Assembly: GCA_016219485.1 (NCBI GenBank)
Contig: JACRMX010000035.1
Span: 1-33,235, forward strand
Length of the DNA: 33,235 bases
From: Candidatus Aenigmatarchaeota archaeon
GTDB taxonomy: Archaea > Aenigmatarchaeota > Aenigmatarchaeia > GW2011-AR5 > JACRMX01
Direction: 5' to 3'
Part shown: piece after piece, positions 1-9,209 of the stretch
How positions within the stretch are numbered: position 1 is the stretch's first letter
Layout of the letters: every line of letters starts with the position of its first letter
Position numbers and translations under genes: made by a program
Notes under the pieces: generated by a model
Seen by the model: the letters and a program-made list of their open reading frames with translations, nothing else
Databases searched by the model: none
What the model was told of the DNA's origin: nothing

Positions 1-588
1 GCCTCCACATATGGAGGAATTTTTGTCTACAAGCGCTTTGATGCTGACTGGTTGAATGAAAAGATGAAAAAAGGCAGTGTCAGGGCAATAGCCAGGCAGA
101 AATGGCCGGGATTTTTAGTAGAGGAATTAAAAATTTCCCGTGATTTTATCATGCTTGTTGCATGGACAAAAGAATCAGCCTCTACGTCTGCAATGATTAA
201 GCAGATGAACATCTTCAAAGAGTCTGACCCCGAAGAGTATAAAAGACTCTATGACAGCATAGCAGCCTTGGTTAGGCAGTTTATCGTTGCGTGGAAGAAA
301 GAAGACAGAAAAAACATTTTAGAGCTGCTGAGAAAGAATGAAGAGCTTCTGAGAGAGCTTGGCAAAAAATCAGGCGTTAATATTGAAACAGAAGAGCTGA
401 AAATACTTTCTAATCTTGCCAGCAAGGCAGGTGCTGCAGGCAAGCTCAGTGGCGCAGGTGGTGGAGACTGCGGCATTGCCATTTGTTTTGACAAAAAGAT
501 AGCTGAAAAAATAAATCAACTATGGAAAGAAGCTGGTTTGTATATAGTTGATGCGACAATAGATAGGTATGGGGTTAAAGCAGAATAA
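1..588 (+). CDS. Phosphomevalonate kinase (GHMP kinase family), 5'-truncated by window edge
   Basis: Frame 1 is open from base 1 (ASTYGGIFVYKRF...); C-terminal KLSGAGGGDCGIAICF glycine-rich motif typical of PMK; next to IPP isomerase. Confidence 0.8.
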   Translation, partial: ASTYGGIFVYKRFDADWLNEKMKKGSVRAIARQKWPGFLVEELKISRDFIMLVAWTKESASTSAMIKQMNIFKESDPEEYKRLYDSIAALVRQFIVAWKKEDRKNILELLRKNEELLRELGKKSGVNIETEELKILSNLASKAGAAGKLSGAGGGDCGIAICFDKKIAEKINQLWKEAGLYIVDATIDRYGVKAE

Positions 589-591
589 TTT

Positions 592-784
592 GATAGTTTT
601 GAAAAACCATTAGTTGGCAGACAATTGAACAAATATTATTAGAAAGTTTTTTCTGCTTTCCCCTCGATACATTGGGAAAAACTTCATTTTTCCCATGCAT
701 AGAAATTCCGAAGGAATTTCTAATGTTTAGGGGGAAAGAGAAAAAATCGCATATGACTGGAAAAATGTGGTTTTTCAAAGTCCT
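592..784 (+). repeat. Long inverted-repeat element, copy 1 (loop contains a 56-nt insertion)
   Basis: AGTTTTGAAAAACC ... GTTTTTTCTGCTTTCCCCTCGATA[insert]TTTAGGGGGAAAGAGAAAAAATCG ... GGTTTTTCAAAGTC; matches copies at 1347, 10428 and 27799. Confidence 0.8.
670..725 (+). repeat. Twin-hairpin mini-element A, nested in loop of long element copy 1
   Basis: CATT-[TGGGAAAAA cttca TTTTTCCCA]-TGCATA-[GAAATTCC gaa GGAATTTC]-TAATG; absent from the loops of the other three long-element copies. Confidence 0.7.
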
Positions 785-798
785 CAATTTTATTTTTT

Positions 799-1335
799 AT
801 GCTTTACGGCACAGGTGCTTTCATGGACACGCTAATATTAGTTGACAGCAAAGATAATGAAGTGGGATACGAGGAAAAGGAAAAATGTCATATCACCCCT
901 ACAAAGCTTCATCGCGCATTTTCCGTGTTCATTTTCAACAGCAAAGGCCAGATGCTTATACAAAAAAGAAGCAGCAAAAAGAATACCTGGCCTGGATTCT
1001 GGACTAATACGTGCTGTAGTCATCCGAGAAAAGGCGAGCAGCTGGAGGATGCTGTAGTCAGAAGGCTGAAAGAAGAACTCGGCATTTCCTGCGCTCTTGA
1101 AGAGATATTTAAGTTTGAATACAAGGCTGATTATGACAAAAAATGGGGGGAGAATGAGGTTGACCATGTTTTTGTCGGCACATACGACGGGCCCATTAAA
1201 CCAAATAAAGCAGAAGTAGAAGCATTCAGGTTTGTTGATGTAGACCAGCTGAAAAAGGATGTTAAAAATAATCCTGGCAAATACACGCCATGGTTCAAGA
1301 CAGCGCTGGAAAAGGTGCTGGCAGGCAGAGAATAA
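799..1335 (+). CDS. idi: Isopentenyl-diphosphate delta-isomerase type I (Nudix); likely start at ATG 823
   Basis: MDTLILVDSKDNEVGYEEKEKCH...HRAFSVFIFNSKGQMLIQKRSSKKNTWPGFWTNTCCSHPRKGE; TNTCCSHP signature of type I IDI. Confidence 0.93.
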   Translation: MLYGTGAFMDTLILVDSKDNEVGYEEKEKCHITPTKLHRAFSVFIFNSKGQMLIQKRSSKKNTWPGFWTNTCCSHPRKGEQLEDAVVRRLKEELGISCALEEIFKFEYKADYDKKWGENEVDHVFVGTYDGPIKPNKAEVEAFRFVDVDQLKKDVKNNPGKYTPWFKTALEKVLAGRE

Positions 1336-1346
1336 CATATCAGAAT

Positions 1347-1474
1347 CGAGAGTTTTGAAAAACCCTATCATGTAAACAACTGAATAGACTTTGTCATAAC
1401 GTTTTTTCTGCTTTCCCCTCAATTTTTAGGGGGAAAGAGAAAAAACCGATTTTGATAAAGAGTTTTTCAAAGTC
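1347..1474 (+). repeat. Long inverted-repeat element, copy 2
   Basis: GAGAGTTTTGAAAAACCCTATC...CGTTTTTTCTGCTTTCCCCTCAATTTTTAGGGGGAAAGAGAAAAAACCG...GAGTTTTTCAAAGTC. Confidence 0.8.
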
Positions 1475-1493
1475 ATCAGTTATAAACTTTATC

Positions 1494-1556
1494 TTAATGC
1501 AAAGAAATCCCAAAAGAATTTCTTATGTATGGAAAGGCTGAAAGCTTTTCCAATAT
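1494..1556 (-). repeat. Twin-hairpin mini-element B (reverse orientation)
   Basis: Hairpins GAAATCCcaaaagaATTTC and GGAAAGGCTgaaAGCTTTTCC separated by TTATGTAT (ATACATAA on the minus strand). Confidence 0.5.
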
Positions 1557-1754
1557 CTACGCTGTTTGTTTCACAGCCCTTATAAGATGGCCTGCTATTT
1601 TATTGCGTGTTTTCTTCTCCTCGACCATGTCCATTTCTTTAAGTATCTTCTTGTTTTCTTCAAAACTTTCTGTAAATTTTCCAGGATACCGTTCCATGAG
1701 CTCCCATGAAGCCCTTTTTATGTCCGCAGTTTTTATTCTTCCCATATCCATCAA
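1557..1754 (-). CDS. rps17e: 30S ribosomal protein S17e (likely start at 1745, MGRIKTADIKRAS)
   Basis: MGRIKTADIKRASWELMERYPGKFTESFEENKKIL matches the S17e family. Confidence 0.85.
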   Translation of the reverse strand: MMDMGRIKTADIKRASWELMERYPGKFTESFEENKKILKEMDMVEEKKTRNKIAGHLIRAVKQTA

Positions 1755-1801
1755 TCATAACCACTAATGTCTTTAAAAGGTTTAAACCAGTAGAAAAATC
1801 T

Positions 1802-2776
1802 ATGAAAGCAGCTATGGCAAAATGCCCCTTTGGCATTTTCATATTCGATGAACAAGGCAATATTCTTGCCAGCAGGCTCTATCCAAAAGACCCTCAAAAG
1901 GCGCTGGAGCTCTTCGGTGAAAAAACACCAAAAGAACTGCTTGACCAGCTTAAGGGGTATGAGCTAAAAACAAAGAGCAGTGAAGCTGACAGCATGCTAA
2001 GGGTCAGAATCCGCGAAATCGGGCTGGAAATTTTCGGAAGCCATGAGAACATGAACGAGTTTTTATCCGAATTCGGCATGGCGTTTACGCGGTCAAGGAT
2101 GAAAAAGGCTGTTGGAAGGGACAATCTCATTATACAGGCATCAAATGCACTTGATGACATTAATAAAAGCATAAACCTGTTTGTTACACGGCTGAGAGAA
2201 TGGTATGGCTTGCACTATCCTGAGCTCAAGCTGAGCGACAATGAGCTGATAAAAAGCGTATGCGAGCTTGGTGCAAGGGAAAATTTTCCAAAATTCAGGT
2301 CAAGCACAGGCACAGGGCTTGTGCCTGAAGATGAAGAAATTTTAATGAAATATGCTGCTTTAATAGAAAGGATGCATGAGGACAAGAAAGGGCTTGAAAA
2401 ATATGTGAAGGAATCTGTAAGGGAGACGATGCCTAATTTTTCCTCGCTGATAGACCCGCTTCTTGCTGCCCGTATGCTTGCAATGGCAGGCTCAACTGAA
2501 AGACTGGCGAGAATGACAGCGTCCACCATCCAGCTGCTTGGCGCTGAGAAAGCCCTGTTCAGGCACCTGAAACAGAAAGGAAAGCCGCCAAAGTTCGGGC
2601 TGATTTTTTATTCTCCGTATGTGCAAAATGCGCCTGAAGGAAAAAGGGGCAAGATGGCCAGATTTTTGGCATCAAAGCTGATGCTTGCAGCAAGGATTGA
2701 TTATTATTCAAAGCGGGATGAAAGCAGCAGGCTTAAAAAAGAGCTGGAAGAAGAAATAGGAAGGGTGCTTGCATGA
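1802..2776 (+). CDS. Nop5/Nop56-like C/D box RNP protein
   Basis: NLIIQASNALDDINKSINLFVTRLREWYGLHYPEL; GSTERLARMTASTIQLLGAEKALFRHLKQKGKPPKFGLIFYSPYVQNAP; followed by fibrillarin with overlapping start. Confidence 0.95.
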   Translation: MKAAMAKCPFGIFIFDEQGNILASRLYPKDPQKALELFGEKTPKELLDQLKGYELKTKSSEADSMLRVRIREIGLEIFGSHENMNEFLSEFGMAFTRSRMKKAVGRDNLIIQASNALDDINKSINLFVTRLREWYGLHYPELKLSDNELIKSVCELGARENFPKFRSSTGTGLVPEDEEILMKYAALIERMHEDKKGLEKYVKESVRETMPNFSSLIDPLLAARMLAMAGSTERLARMTASTIQLLGAEKALFRHLKQKGKPPKFGLIFYSPYVQNAPEGKRGKMARFLASKLMLAARIDYYSKRDESSRLKKELEEEIGRVLA

Positions 2777-3411
2777 AAGAGATATTTCCAGGCATTTTCA
2801 GAAAAGGAAATGAGCTGTACACTGTTAACGCAGTTCCTGGAAAACGCGTTTATGGTGAAAAATTAACAGATAACTACAGGGAATGGATTCCTGACAGAAG
2901 CAAGCTTGCTTCTGCAATATTATGCGGCCTGAAAGAAATGCCTGTAAAGCCGGGTGCAAAAATAGTTTACCTGGGAGCATCTACAGGAACCACAGTATCG
3001 CATGTTTCTGATATTATCGGCCTAGATGGAATCGTCTATGCAGTTGAGTTCGCAGAGCGCGTAATGAGAAAACTGATGGATGTTGCTAAGGACAGAAAAA
3101 ATATCGTGCCGATACTTGCTGATGCCAGAAAGCCTGAAGATTACAGCTGGGTGGAAGAGTGTGATGTTGTATACGTGGATGTTGCTGACCCGCAGGAGAC
3201 AGAGCTTTCGCTGAGGAACGCCGAAGCATTCCTGAAAAAAGGCGGCTACATGCTTATAGCAGTCAAGTCTCAGAGCATTGATGTTACAAAAGACCCTAAG
3301 CTCGTGTTTAAGGAGGAATCAGAAAAGCTCAAAGACTACAAAATTCTGCAGATAGTTGATATAGACAAATACCAGAAAGACCACGCGCTAGTTGTTGCTG
3401 TCAATCAATAG
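2773..3411 (+). CDS. flpA: Fibrillarin-like rRNA/tRNA 2'-O-methyltransferase
   Basis: VYLGASTGTTVSHVSDIIGLDGIVYAVEFAERVMRKL; operon with Nop5. Confidence 0.95.
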   Translation: MKEIFPGIFRKGNELYTVNAVPGKRVYGEKLTDNYREWIPDRSKLASAILCGLKEMPVKPGAKIVYLGASTGTTVSHVSDIIGLDGIVYAVEFAERVMRKLMDVAKDRKNIVPILADARKPEDYSWVEECDVVYVDVADPQETELSLRNAEAFLKKGGYMLIAVKSQSIDVTKDPKLVFKEESEKLKDYKILQIVDIDKYQKDHALVVAVNQ

Positions 3412-3464
3412 GATAGTGTTTTTGCTTCATCTGTGTATAATCATATCTGGCTTCCTTTTTCAGC

Positions 3465-4517
3465 TTATTTTTCTTCCACGATTTTTATCAGCTTTTTCCT
3501 GAACCTTTCCCAGTCTTCTTTTTTTATCGTGGCACCTGCGGCATTAGCGTGCCCGCCTGCCAAGGCGTCCATACCCCTGCCCGCCTTTTTCAGGATGGCA
3601 GATACGTCAAACCTGTTAGTCTGGTTCCTTGCGCTTATTTTTACGCGGCTGCCGACATTCTGGTATACTACCACAAGCTTGTCTGGAAACATTTCGCTTA
3701 TTTTTGTTGAGATAGGAGAGCGAAGATTATAGGCAGACCTGAGGTTATATAGAATAAGGCCGTGCGTTTTTTCCGAAGATTTCTCAAAGTCTACCATGAC
3801 GCCAGCTATTTCTGTTTCCATCTTTCTATAAGACCCGATAATATCTTCATTTTTCATCAGCTCATCCAGCGAGCCTGATCGTTCTATTATCCTGACAATT
3901 TCCTCTGAGCTGAGTTTCTTGGTCGCTCTCGTTGCAGAAATCATGTTCACGGCTTTTCCGAGCTTCGACTCCAGCAAAGGCTCTCCGGATATGCCAGGAT
4001 ATTTATTCTTTATTTCATTTACAATGTCCATGGAATCGGAAAAATCGTAATCCCCTACAATTCCTATTCCTGCAACCCACAGCCGGTTTTTAATATCAGC
4101 CATTTTTGAGCATATTTTGTACACAAGATATGAGCAGGACTGGTAGACGTCTTTTTCAAATCTAGGATTGTAATGAATTATATTTTTCCCATTAACGTTT
4201 CTGCTTATCTGATGATGGTCTATTATAAGGACATTTGAAAATCCGCTTATTTTTTTAAGCGTCTCCATGTCCTGGTCTATTGCAAGATCCAAAAAAATAA
4301 TTTTGGTTGGCAGTGAAAGCTTTATTTTCTGCAGCAAATTCTTGTCTATAGGCATTGGCTGGGATATGAGGTATGCATCCAGGCCCGGCTGCTTTTTCAG
4401 AAAAATGCTCATGAGGGCTGCGGCAGCTATACCGTCGGCATCGTTATGGAAAATAATAATGAGGTTGTCATCGGTTCCGATAGAATTAAGAAAATCTATA
4501 ACCTTGTTCTCGTTCAT
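3465..4517 (-). CDS. DHH family phosphoesterase (RecJ-like)
   Basis: IIIFHNDADGIAAAALMSIFLKK, DHHQ, C-terminal GRGMDALAGGHANAAGATI (DHHA1). Confidence 0.9.
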   Translation of the reverse strand: MNENKVIDFLNSIGTDDNLIIIFHNDADGIAAAALMSIFLKKQPGLDAYLISQPMPIDKNLLQKIKLSLPTKIIFLDLAIDQDMETLKKISGFSNVLIIDHHQISRNVNGKNIIHYNPRFEKDVYQSCSYLVYKICSKMADIKNRLWVAGIGIVGDYDFSDSMDIVNEIKNKYPGISGEPLLESKLGKAVNMISATRATKKLSSEEIVRIIERSGSLDELMKNEDIIGSYRKMETEIAGVMVDFEKSSEKTHGLILYNLRSAYNLRSPISTKISEMFPDKLVVVYQNVGSRVKISARNQTNRFDVSAILKKAGRGMDALAGGHANAAGATIKKEDWERFRKKLIKIVEEK

Positions 4518-4532
4518 TGAATCACCGCAATT

Positions 4533-4586
4533 TATTAGAAAAGCAATGCTTTTCTATACATGGAAATTCCTTTAGAATTTCCAATG
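4533..4586 (+). repeat. Twin-hairpin mini-element C
   Basis: [AGAAAAGCaatGCTTTTCT]-ATACAT-[GGAAATTCctttaGAATTTCC]-AATG between two minus-strand genes. Confidence 0.65.
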
Positions 4587-4587
4587 T

Positions 4588-7458
4588 TTACAGCTTTTTA
4601 AGCCAGAATTTCGCTGAAGCCTTTTTAAAAGATACAGCCCCGGATGGGTTTCTCACATCTTTAAATTCTATGCTTTCGGCGCCCACCTTTTCTTTTATCT
4701 CTTTTTCATACTTTTTTAGTTTTTTGTTGTCAACTACCAGCGCTATTTCTTCACTGACAACAAGGCCCATTTCCTTCCTTTTTTTCTGAATCTCCCTTGT
4801 GAGCTCGTGCAGCAACGCCAGATCTTCATCTGCTTTGGTAATAAGCTCCACTGAAATTTCACCTTTCCTCTGTGGAGCCTTTGGCGTCCCAAGCCTGACT
4901 TTTTCCACGTTTGCAAGCCTTTCCACCACAGTGCATAATTTTTTGTCCATCTTCGCATCTGTCGTAAGCCCAGGAAGAGGCCACCGGAGCTTGATATCAT
5001 GGTCTTTTCTTATTGAATTTGTCATCGTTACTATTTCTTCTGCAACTATCATCTGCTCCTCCAATTTTTTATCAATAGCCTTTTCATCATGCTTTGGCCA
5101 TTTTTCCGTATGGACGGATTTTCCATACAAGTCGTAAAAGACATATTCTGCTACGAATGGCGTTATAGGAGCCATGAGTTTTGTCAGCTTGGTTAATGTT
5201 TCGGTTAAGGTAAAATTCACTGCTCTATCATTGCGCTCCCTTACCAGTTTAATATACGTTCTCGAGAGGTCGTTTACTATAAATTCAACAATACATCTTC
5301 CTGCTACATGGAAACGGAAATTCTCAAGGTCGTCTGTAGTTGATTTTATGAGCGAATTGAGTTTTGACAGAATCCACATGTCCTCTATCTGAAGCTCGTA
5401 TGCCTTGGTCTCTAGTTTTGTGTATGTTTTGAAATAGTTGTAAACATTCCAGAATATGTTTACAGACTTTCCGAGCTCCTTTGCGTTTTTCATCGAAAAT
5501 TTTTGCGTTTCCCACGGTGCTATGTCATAGCAGTAATAGAGGCGAAGAAGATCAGCTCCAAGTTTATTGTAAGCATCTTCTGCAGACACAACGTTTCCAA
5601 GGCTCTTGCTCATCTTCTCCCCTTTTTCATCAAGTGTCCACCCGTTCAGGCATACGGTTTCATAAGGCTTTGTGCCGAAAGTAGCCATGCTGCAAAGCAT
5701 CAGCGTATGAAACCATCCCCTTATCTGATCGCTGCTCTCATCTATCAGGTCAACTGTCCAGAGTTTTTCAAATAGCTCCTTGTTTTTTCCAGGGTATCCT
5801 AACGATGCCCATGGCGATATTCCGGAGTCAAACCACACGTCCATTATATCCTTTTCCCTTGCCATTTCACCTCCACATTCGCATTTCAGCGTTATTCTAT
5901 CAACCGTATTTTTATAGAGGTCTTTAACATGGCTGCCGCTTTCCTTTTTCAGCTCATCCAGGCTTTCCATGACCTTTTTTGCCCTGCATGAAGCACATAT
6001 CCAGACTGGAAATGGTATGCCCCAATACCTCTGCCTTGTTACAGCCCAGTCCGGAGATTCTGTTATTAAATTATGATAGCGTTCTCTGGCAAATTCAGGA
6101 AGCCAGTTTACTTTTTTGTTTTCTTTTATTATTTTTTCGCGTATCGTGTCCAGCTTAAGGAACCATTGCCGGCTCATTCTGTAGATAAGCGGAGTTTTGC
6201 ACCTCCAGCAGAGCGGATAGGAGTGCGTTATGCGGCTAGAATGCAGCAGAAGACCTTCTGCTCTGAGCGCGTCTATTATTTTTTCATCAGCGTTCTTGAC
6301 GAACAACCCTGCAAAATCCCCGGCTTCTGCTGTCAGCTCTCCTTTTTCATTTACAGGCGAGGGCTCAGGAAGATTGTAGTACTTTCCTATTTTATTGTCC
6401 ACATCACCATGCCCTGGAGCTGTGTGCACAAGTCCTGTTCCAGTATCCATTGTAACCATATGTCCGAATTCTTCCCCATCTTCTATCATTTTTTTTGCCT
6501 TTATTTTTCCCGCGACTCTCTTCTTCATTACGGGCACTGATAAAAGAACCTGATGCGCATTTTTGTTTTTCTTTAGTTTTTCCTGTTGCGGCACTTTAAG
6601 CACAGGATCATAACCCATTCTTTCAAGCTTCTTTCCAGGAAATTTTTCAAGAATCTGGTAGTCCATTTCTATTTTTTCAAGCTCCTCCAGCCTTTTTTCC
6701 GCGATTATAAGGATGTCATCTCCAACTTTGGCCTTTACATATATTTCATCAGGGTGTGCTACTATTGCAACATTTGCTGCAAGTGTCCATGGGGTTGTTG
6801 TCCATACAAGCAAATATTCTTTTCTCCCTTTAACAGGAAACTTTATGAATATAGAGGGGTCTTCCAGCGTCTTGTACGAGTCGCTGACCTCATATCCTGA
6901 CAGGACAGTTTCACACCGCGGGCACCAGAAACCAGGCTTCTTGCCTTCAATAAGCAGCCCCTTTTCAAACCACTGTTTTACTGTCCACCATCCACTTTCA
7001 AGGTAGTAGTTTTCAGATGTCAGGTATGGTTTAACCCATCCTCGCCAGACACCCATTTTTTTGTATAGATTTATCCATACAGGCTCATTGCCTTTTGCAA
7101 ATTTTTTGCATTCGTCTATAAATTTGTCTATGCCTATTTTTTCTTCTATGTCACTTTTGCTTTTTACACCGAGCCCTTTTTCCACTTCGTTTTCTATAGG
7201 CAGGCCACCACAGTCAAATCCCGGCTGAAACCATACGGAAAAGCCCTGCATGTATTTGAATTTCCCCCATATATCCTTGAATGTGGTTGTCTTTACATGG
7301 CCGACGTGCGGCATGCCGTTTACATAAGGCGGGCCATCAAGAAGATAAAATTTCTTTCTTTTCCAGTCCATCTGGACAATTGTTTCAGCTACCCCCTTTT
7401 CATGCCAGATTTTCTGGACTTTCTTTTCAATTTCTTTGGGATTATACATGACTATCAC
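4588..7458 (-). CDS. ileS: Isoleucyl-tRNA synthetase
   Basis: PPYVNGMPHVGH (HIGH), GEKMSKSLGN (KMSKS), overall IleRS architecture; likely start at 7449 (MYNPKEIE). Confidence 0.93.
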   Translation of the reverse strand: MIVMYNPKEIEKKVQKIWHEKGVAETIVQMDWKRKKFYLLDGPPYVNGMPHVGHVKTTTFKDIWGKFKYMQGFSVWFQPGFDCGGLPIENEVEKGLGVKSKSDIEEKIGIDKFIDECKKFAKGNEPVWINLYKKMGVWRGWVKPYLTSENYYLESGWWTVKQWFEKGLLIEGKKPGFWCPRCETVLSGYEVSDSYKTLEDPSIFIKFPVKGRKEYLLVWTTTPWTLAANVAIVAHPDEIYVKAKVGDDILIIAEKRLEELEKIEMDYQILEKFPGKKLERMGYDPVLKVPQQEKLKKNKNAHQVLLSVPVMKKRVAGKIKAKKMIEDGEEFGHMVTMDTGTGLVHTAPGHGDVDNKIGKYYNLPEPSPVNEKGELTAEAGDFAGLFVKNADEKIIDALRAEGLLLHSSRITHSYPLCWRCKTPLIYRMSRQWFLKLDTIREKIIKENKKVNWLPEFARERYHNLITESPDWAVTRQRYWGIPFPVWICASCRAKKVMESLDELKKESGSHVKDLYKNTVDRITLKCECGGEMAREKDIMDVWFDSGISPWASLGYPGKNKELFEKLWTVDLIDESSDQIRGWFHTLMLCSMATFGTKPYETVCLNGWTLDEKGEKMSKSLGNVVSAEDAYNKLGADLLRLYYCYDIAPWETQKFSMKNAKELGKSVNIFWNVYNYFKTYTKLETKAYELQIEDMWILSKLNSLIKSTTDDLENFRFHVAGRCIVEFIVNDLSRTYIKLVRERNDRAVNFTLTETLTKLTKLMAPITPFVAEYVFYDLYGKSVHTEKWPKHDEKAIDKKLEEQMIVAEEIVTMTNSIRKDHDIKLRWPLPGLTTDAKMDKKLCTVVERLANVEKVRLGTPKAPQRKGEISVELITKADEDLALLHELTREIQKKRKEMGLVVSEEIALVVDNKKLKKYEKEIKEKVGAESIEFKDVRNPSGAVSFKKASAKFWLKKL

Positions 7459-8953
7459 TTTTCAGTTTATCTATATAATATTTATAGCTATCAACAAGAA
7501 CACCAAAGGATGCTTTTATCAGGTCTGTTGAGCTTCTTATTGAACTCCATTCACTTCCATTATATGCAAATCTTGCTGTTACTGCAACTTCTGCTTCTGT
7601 TCCCATTTCACCAGGGGATATTGGTGCATCGTAATCTACAAGACAAACATCATCTACAGGATAGTAATTTGAAAGCGCCTTCTTGAGAGCCTTGTCAAGT
7701 GCATTTACTTCACCATCACCTTTGGAAGCTCCAAGTATAGCTTCACCGTTTATTTCAATTTCTACAGTAGCTTCTGCCTGAGTGCGATCTGTATTCAATG
7801 TCCTGAAACTTCTGACAATGAAAGGTTCATTGTATTCACCAAGCTCTTCTTTGATCATGAGGTAAGCTTGCGCATCTCCTATTTCTCTGCCACCAGTGTT
7901 TATTCTTTCAAGAATTTGTAAAACTCTTGGATCATCTCTTGAAACCTCATATCCCAATTCCCTCATAAATGCTGCTATGGCAGAACTTCCTGACTGATTT
8001 GATAGTGGAAATCTTCTATGGTTTCCAACTATTTCAGGTTCTACGTGTTCGTAAGCTATGGGATTTTTCAGAACAGCGCTTGTATGCACTCCGCCTTTAT
8101 GAGCAAATGCACTGGTTCCTTTGTAAGGTGCTTCAGGACTTATTCTCTGTCTGGATAATTTTGCTATCTTTCTTGAAACATTTGTAATGTCTGGTAAAAT
8201 ATCTTTATAGGAGCCATCTATTTTGCACAGGCTGCACATTAGTTCTTGTAAATCAAGATTGCCACATCTTTCTCCCAAACCATTCATTGTTCCCTGTACA
8301 TGAACAGAACCCGCTCTTATTGCTTCAAGAGTATTTGCAAGAGCAAGGCCGCCATCGTTGTGGCAGTGTATGCCAACAGGCATTGACGAATTTTTAACAA
8401 CTTCTTCTGTAATTTGGCGTATTTCCCATGGAAAGCACCCGCCTCTTGTATCGCAGAGAACCAACATATCAGCTCCTCCATTGCAAGCAGCTTCCAGGCA
8501 TTTCATAGCGTAATCCGGATTATCCTTGTGTCCATCATAAAAATGTTCAGCATCGTAAAAAACAGGCTTACCTGTTTTTTTAAGCCTACGAACAGATTTT
8601 TCTATTGTCTGCAAATAATCATCAGGTTTTTTTTCTATCAGGTTCACATGGAGCAGCCAGCTTTTGCCAAATATGGTGTAAACATCAGGGCTAGCCCTTA
8701 TTAATGCACTCAAATTTTCATCAGTTTCAGCGTCTCCTCTGGCTGTCATGCCAAAGGCAGCTATTTTTGCGCTGGTTCTGCTTACTCTTCTAAAATATTC
8801 GCTGTCAACAGGGTTTGAGTAAGGCCACCCACCTTCTATATAATCCAAATATGGAGACAATAGTTTTGTTATATCTAACTTATTCTGTAAACTAAATGAA
8901 ATACCAGACCTTTGTGCACCATCGCGCAATGTTGTGTCGTAAATTTCAACCAT
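7442..8953 (-). CDS. Citramalate synthase / alpha-isopropylmalate synthase family (CimA-like)
   Basis: IYDTTLRDGAQRSGISFS, GIHCHNDGGLALANTLEAIRAGSVHVQGTMNGLGERCGN, C-terminal LeuA-dimer-like domain. Confidence 0.85.
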   Translation of the reverse strand: MVEIYDTTLRDGAQRSGISFSLQNKLDITKLLSPYLDYIEGGWPYSNPVDSEYFRRVSRTSAKIAAFGMTARGDAETDENLSALIRASPDVYTIFGKSWLLHVNLIEKKPDDYLQTIEKSVRRLKKTGKPVFYDAEHFYDGHKDNPDYAMKCLEAACNGGADMLVLCDTRGGCFPWEIRQITEEVVKNSSMPVGIHCHNDGGLALANTLEAIRAGSVHVQGTMNGLGERCGNLDLQELMCSLCKIDGSYKDILPDITNVSRKIAKLSRQRISPEAPYKGTSAFAHKGGVHTSAVLKNPIAYEHVEPEIVGNHRRFPLSNQSGSSAIAAFMRELGYEVSRDDPRVLQILERINTGGREIGDAQAYLMIKEELGEYNEPFIVRSFRTLNTDRTQAEATVEIEINGEAILGASKGDGEVNALDKALKKALSNYYPVDDVCLVDYDAPISPGEMGTEAEVAVTARFAYNGSEWSSIRSSTDLIKASFGVLVDSYKYYIDKLKSDSHV

Positions 8954-9133
8954 AAAACCACCTGAGAAAGCAGGAGCTATATAATTAGAATAATGTTAAT
9001 AATGCCAGAGCTCAGCCTAAAGAAATCATTTTTGTACAATGGGGCATTCACTTTTCATCTCTGACACCTTTCCTATTCTTGTGCAGAAGCGTTTAAAAAG
9101 CTTTATCTACTCTATAGAAAAATAAAGAAAAAT

Positions 9134-9206
9134 GGCTGTGTTGATGTAACGGCTAGCATAAGGGACTGTGGATCCCTTCGTCTGGGTTCGAATCCCAGGC
9201 ACGGCC
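9134..9206 (+). tRNA. tRNA-His (GTG), no intron
   Basis: Anticodon arm AGGGA CTGTGGA TCCCT; T arm CTGGG TTCGAAT CCCAG; G-1:C73 pair encoded. Confidence 0.95.
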
Positions 9207-9209
9207 CTC

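Noticed and set aside
838-1422. Minus-strand 194-aa ORF opposite idi
   Set aside because: Shadow ORF antisense to a well-supported IPP isomerase and running into a repeat element.
6073-6540. Long plus-strand ORF (155 aa) and several others inside ileS
   Set aside because: Antisense to a clear IleRS coding frame; composition looks like reverse-strand shadow translation.
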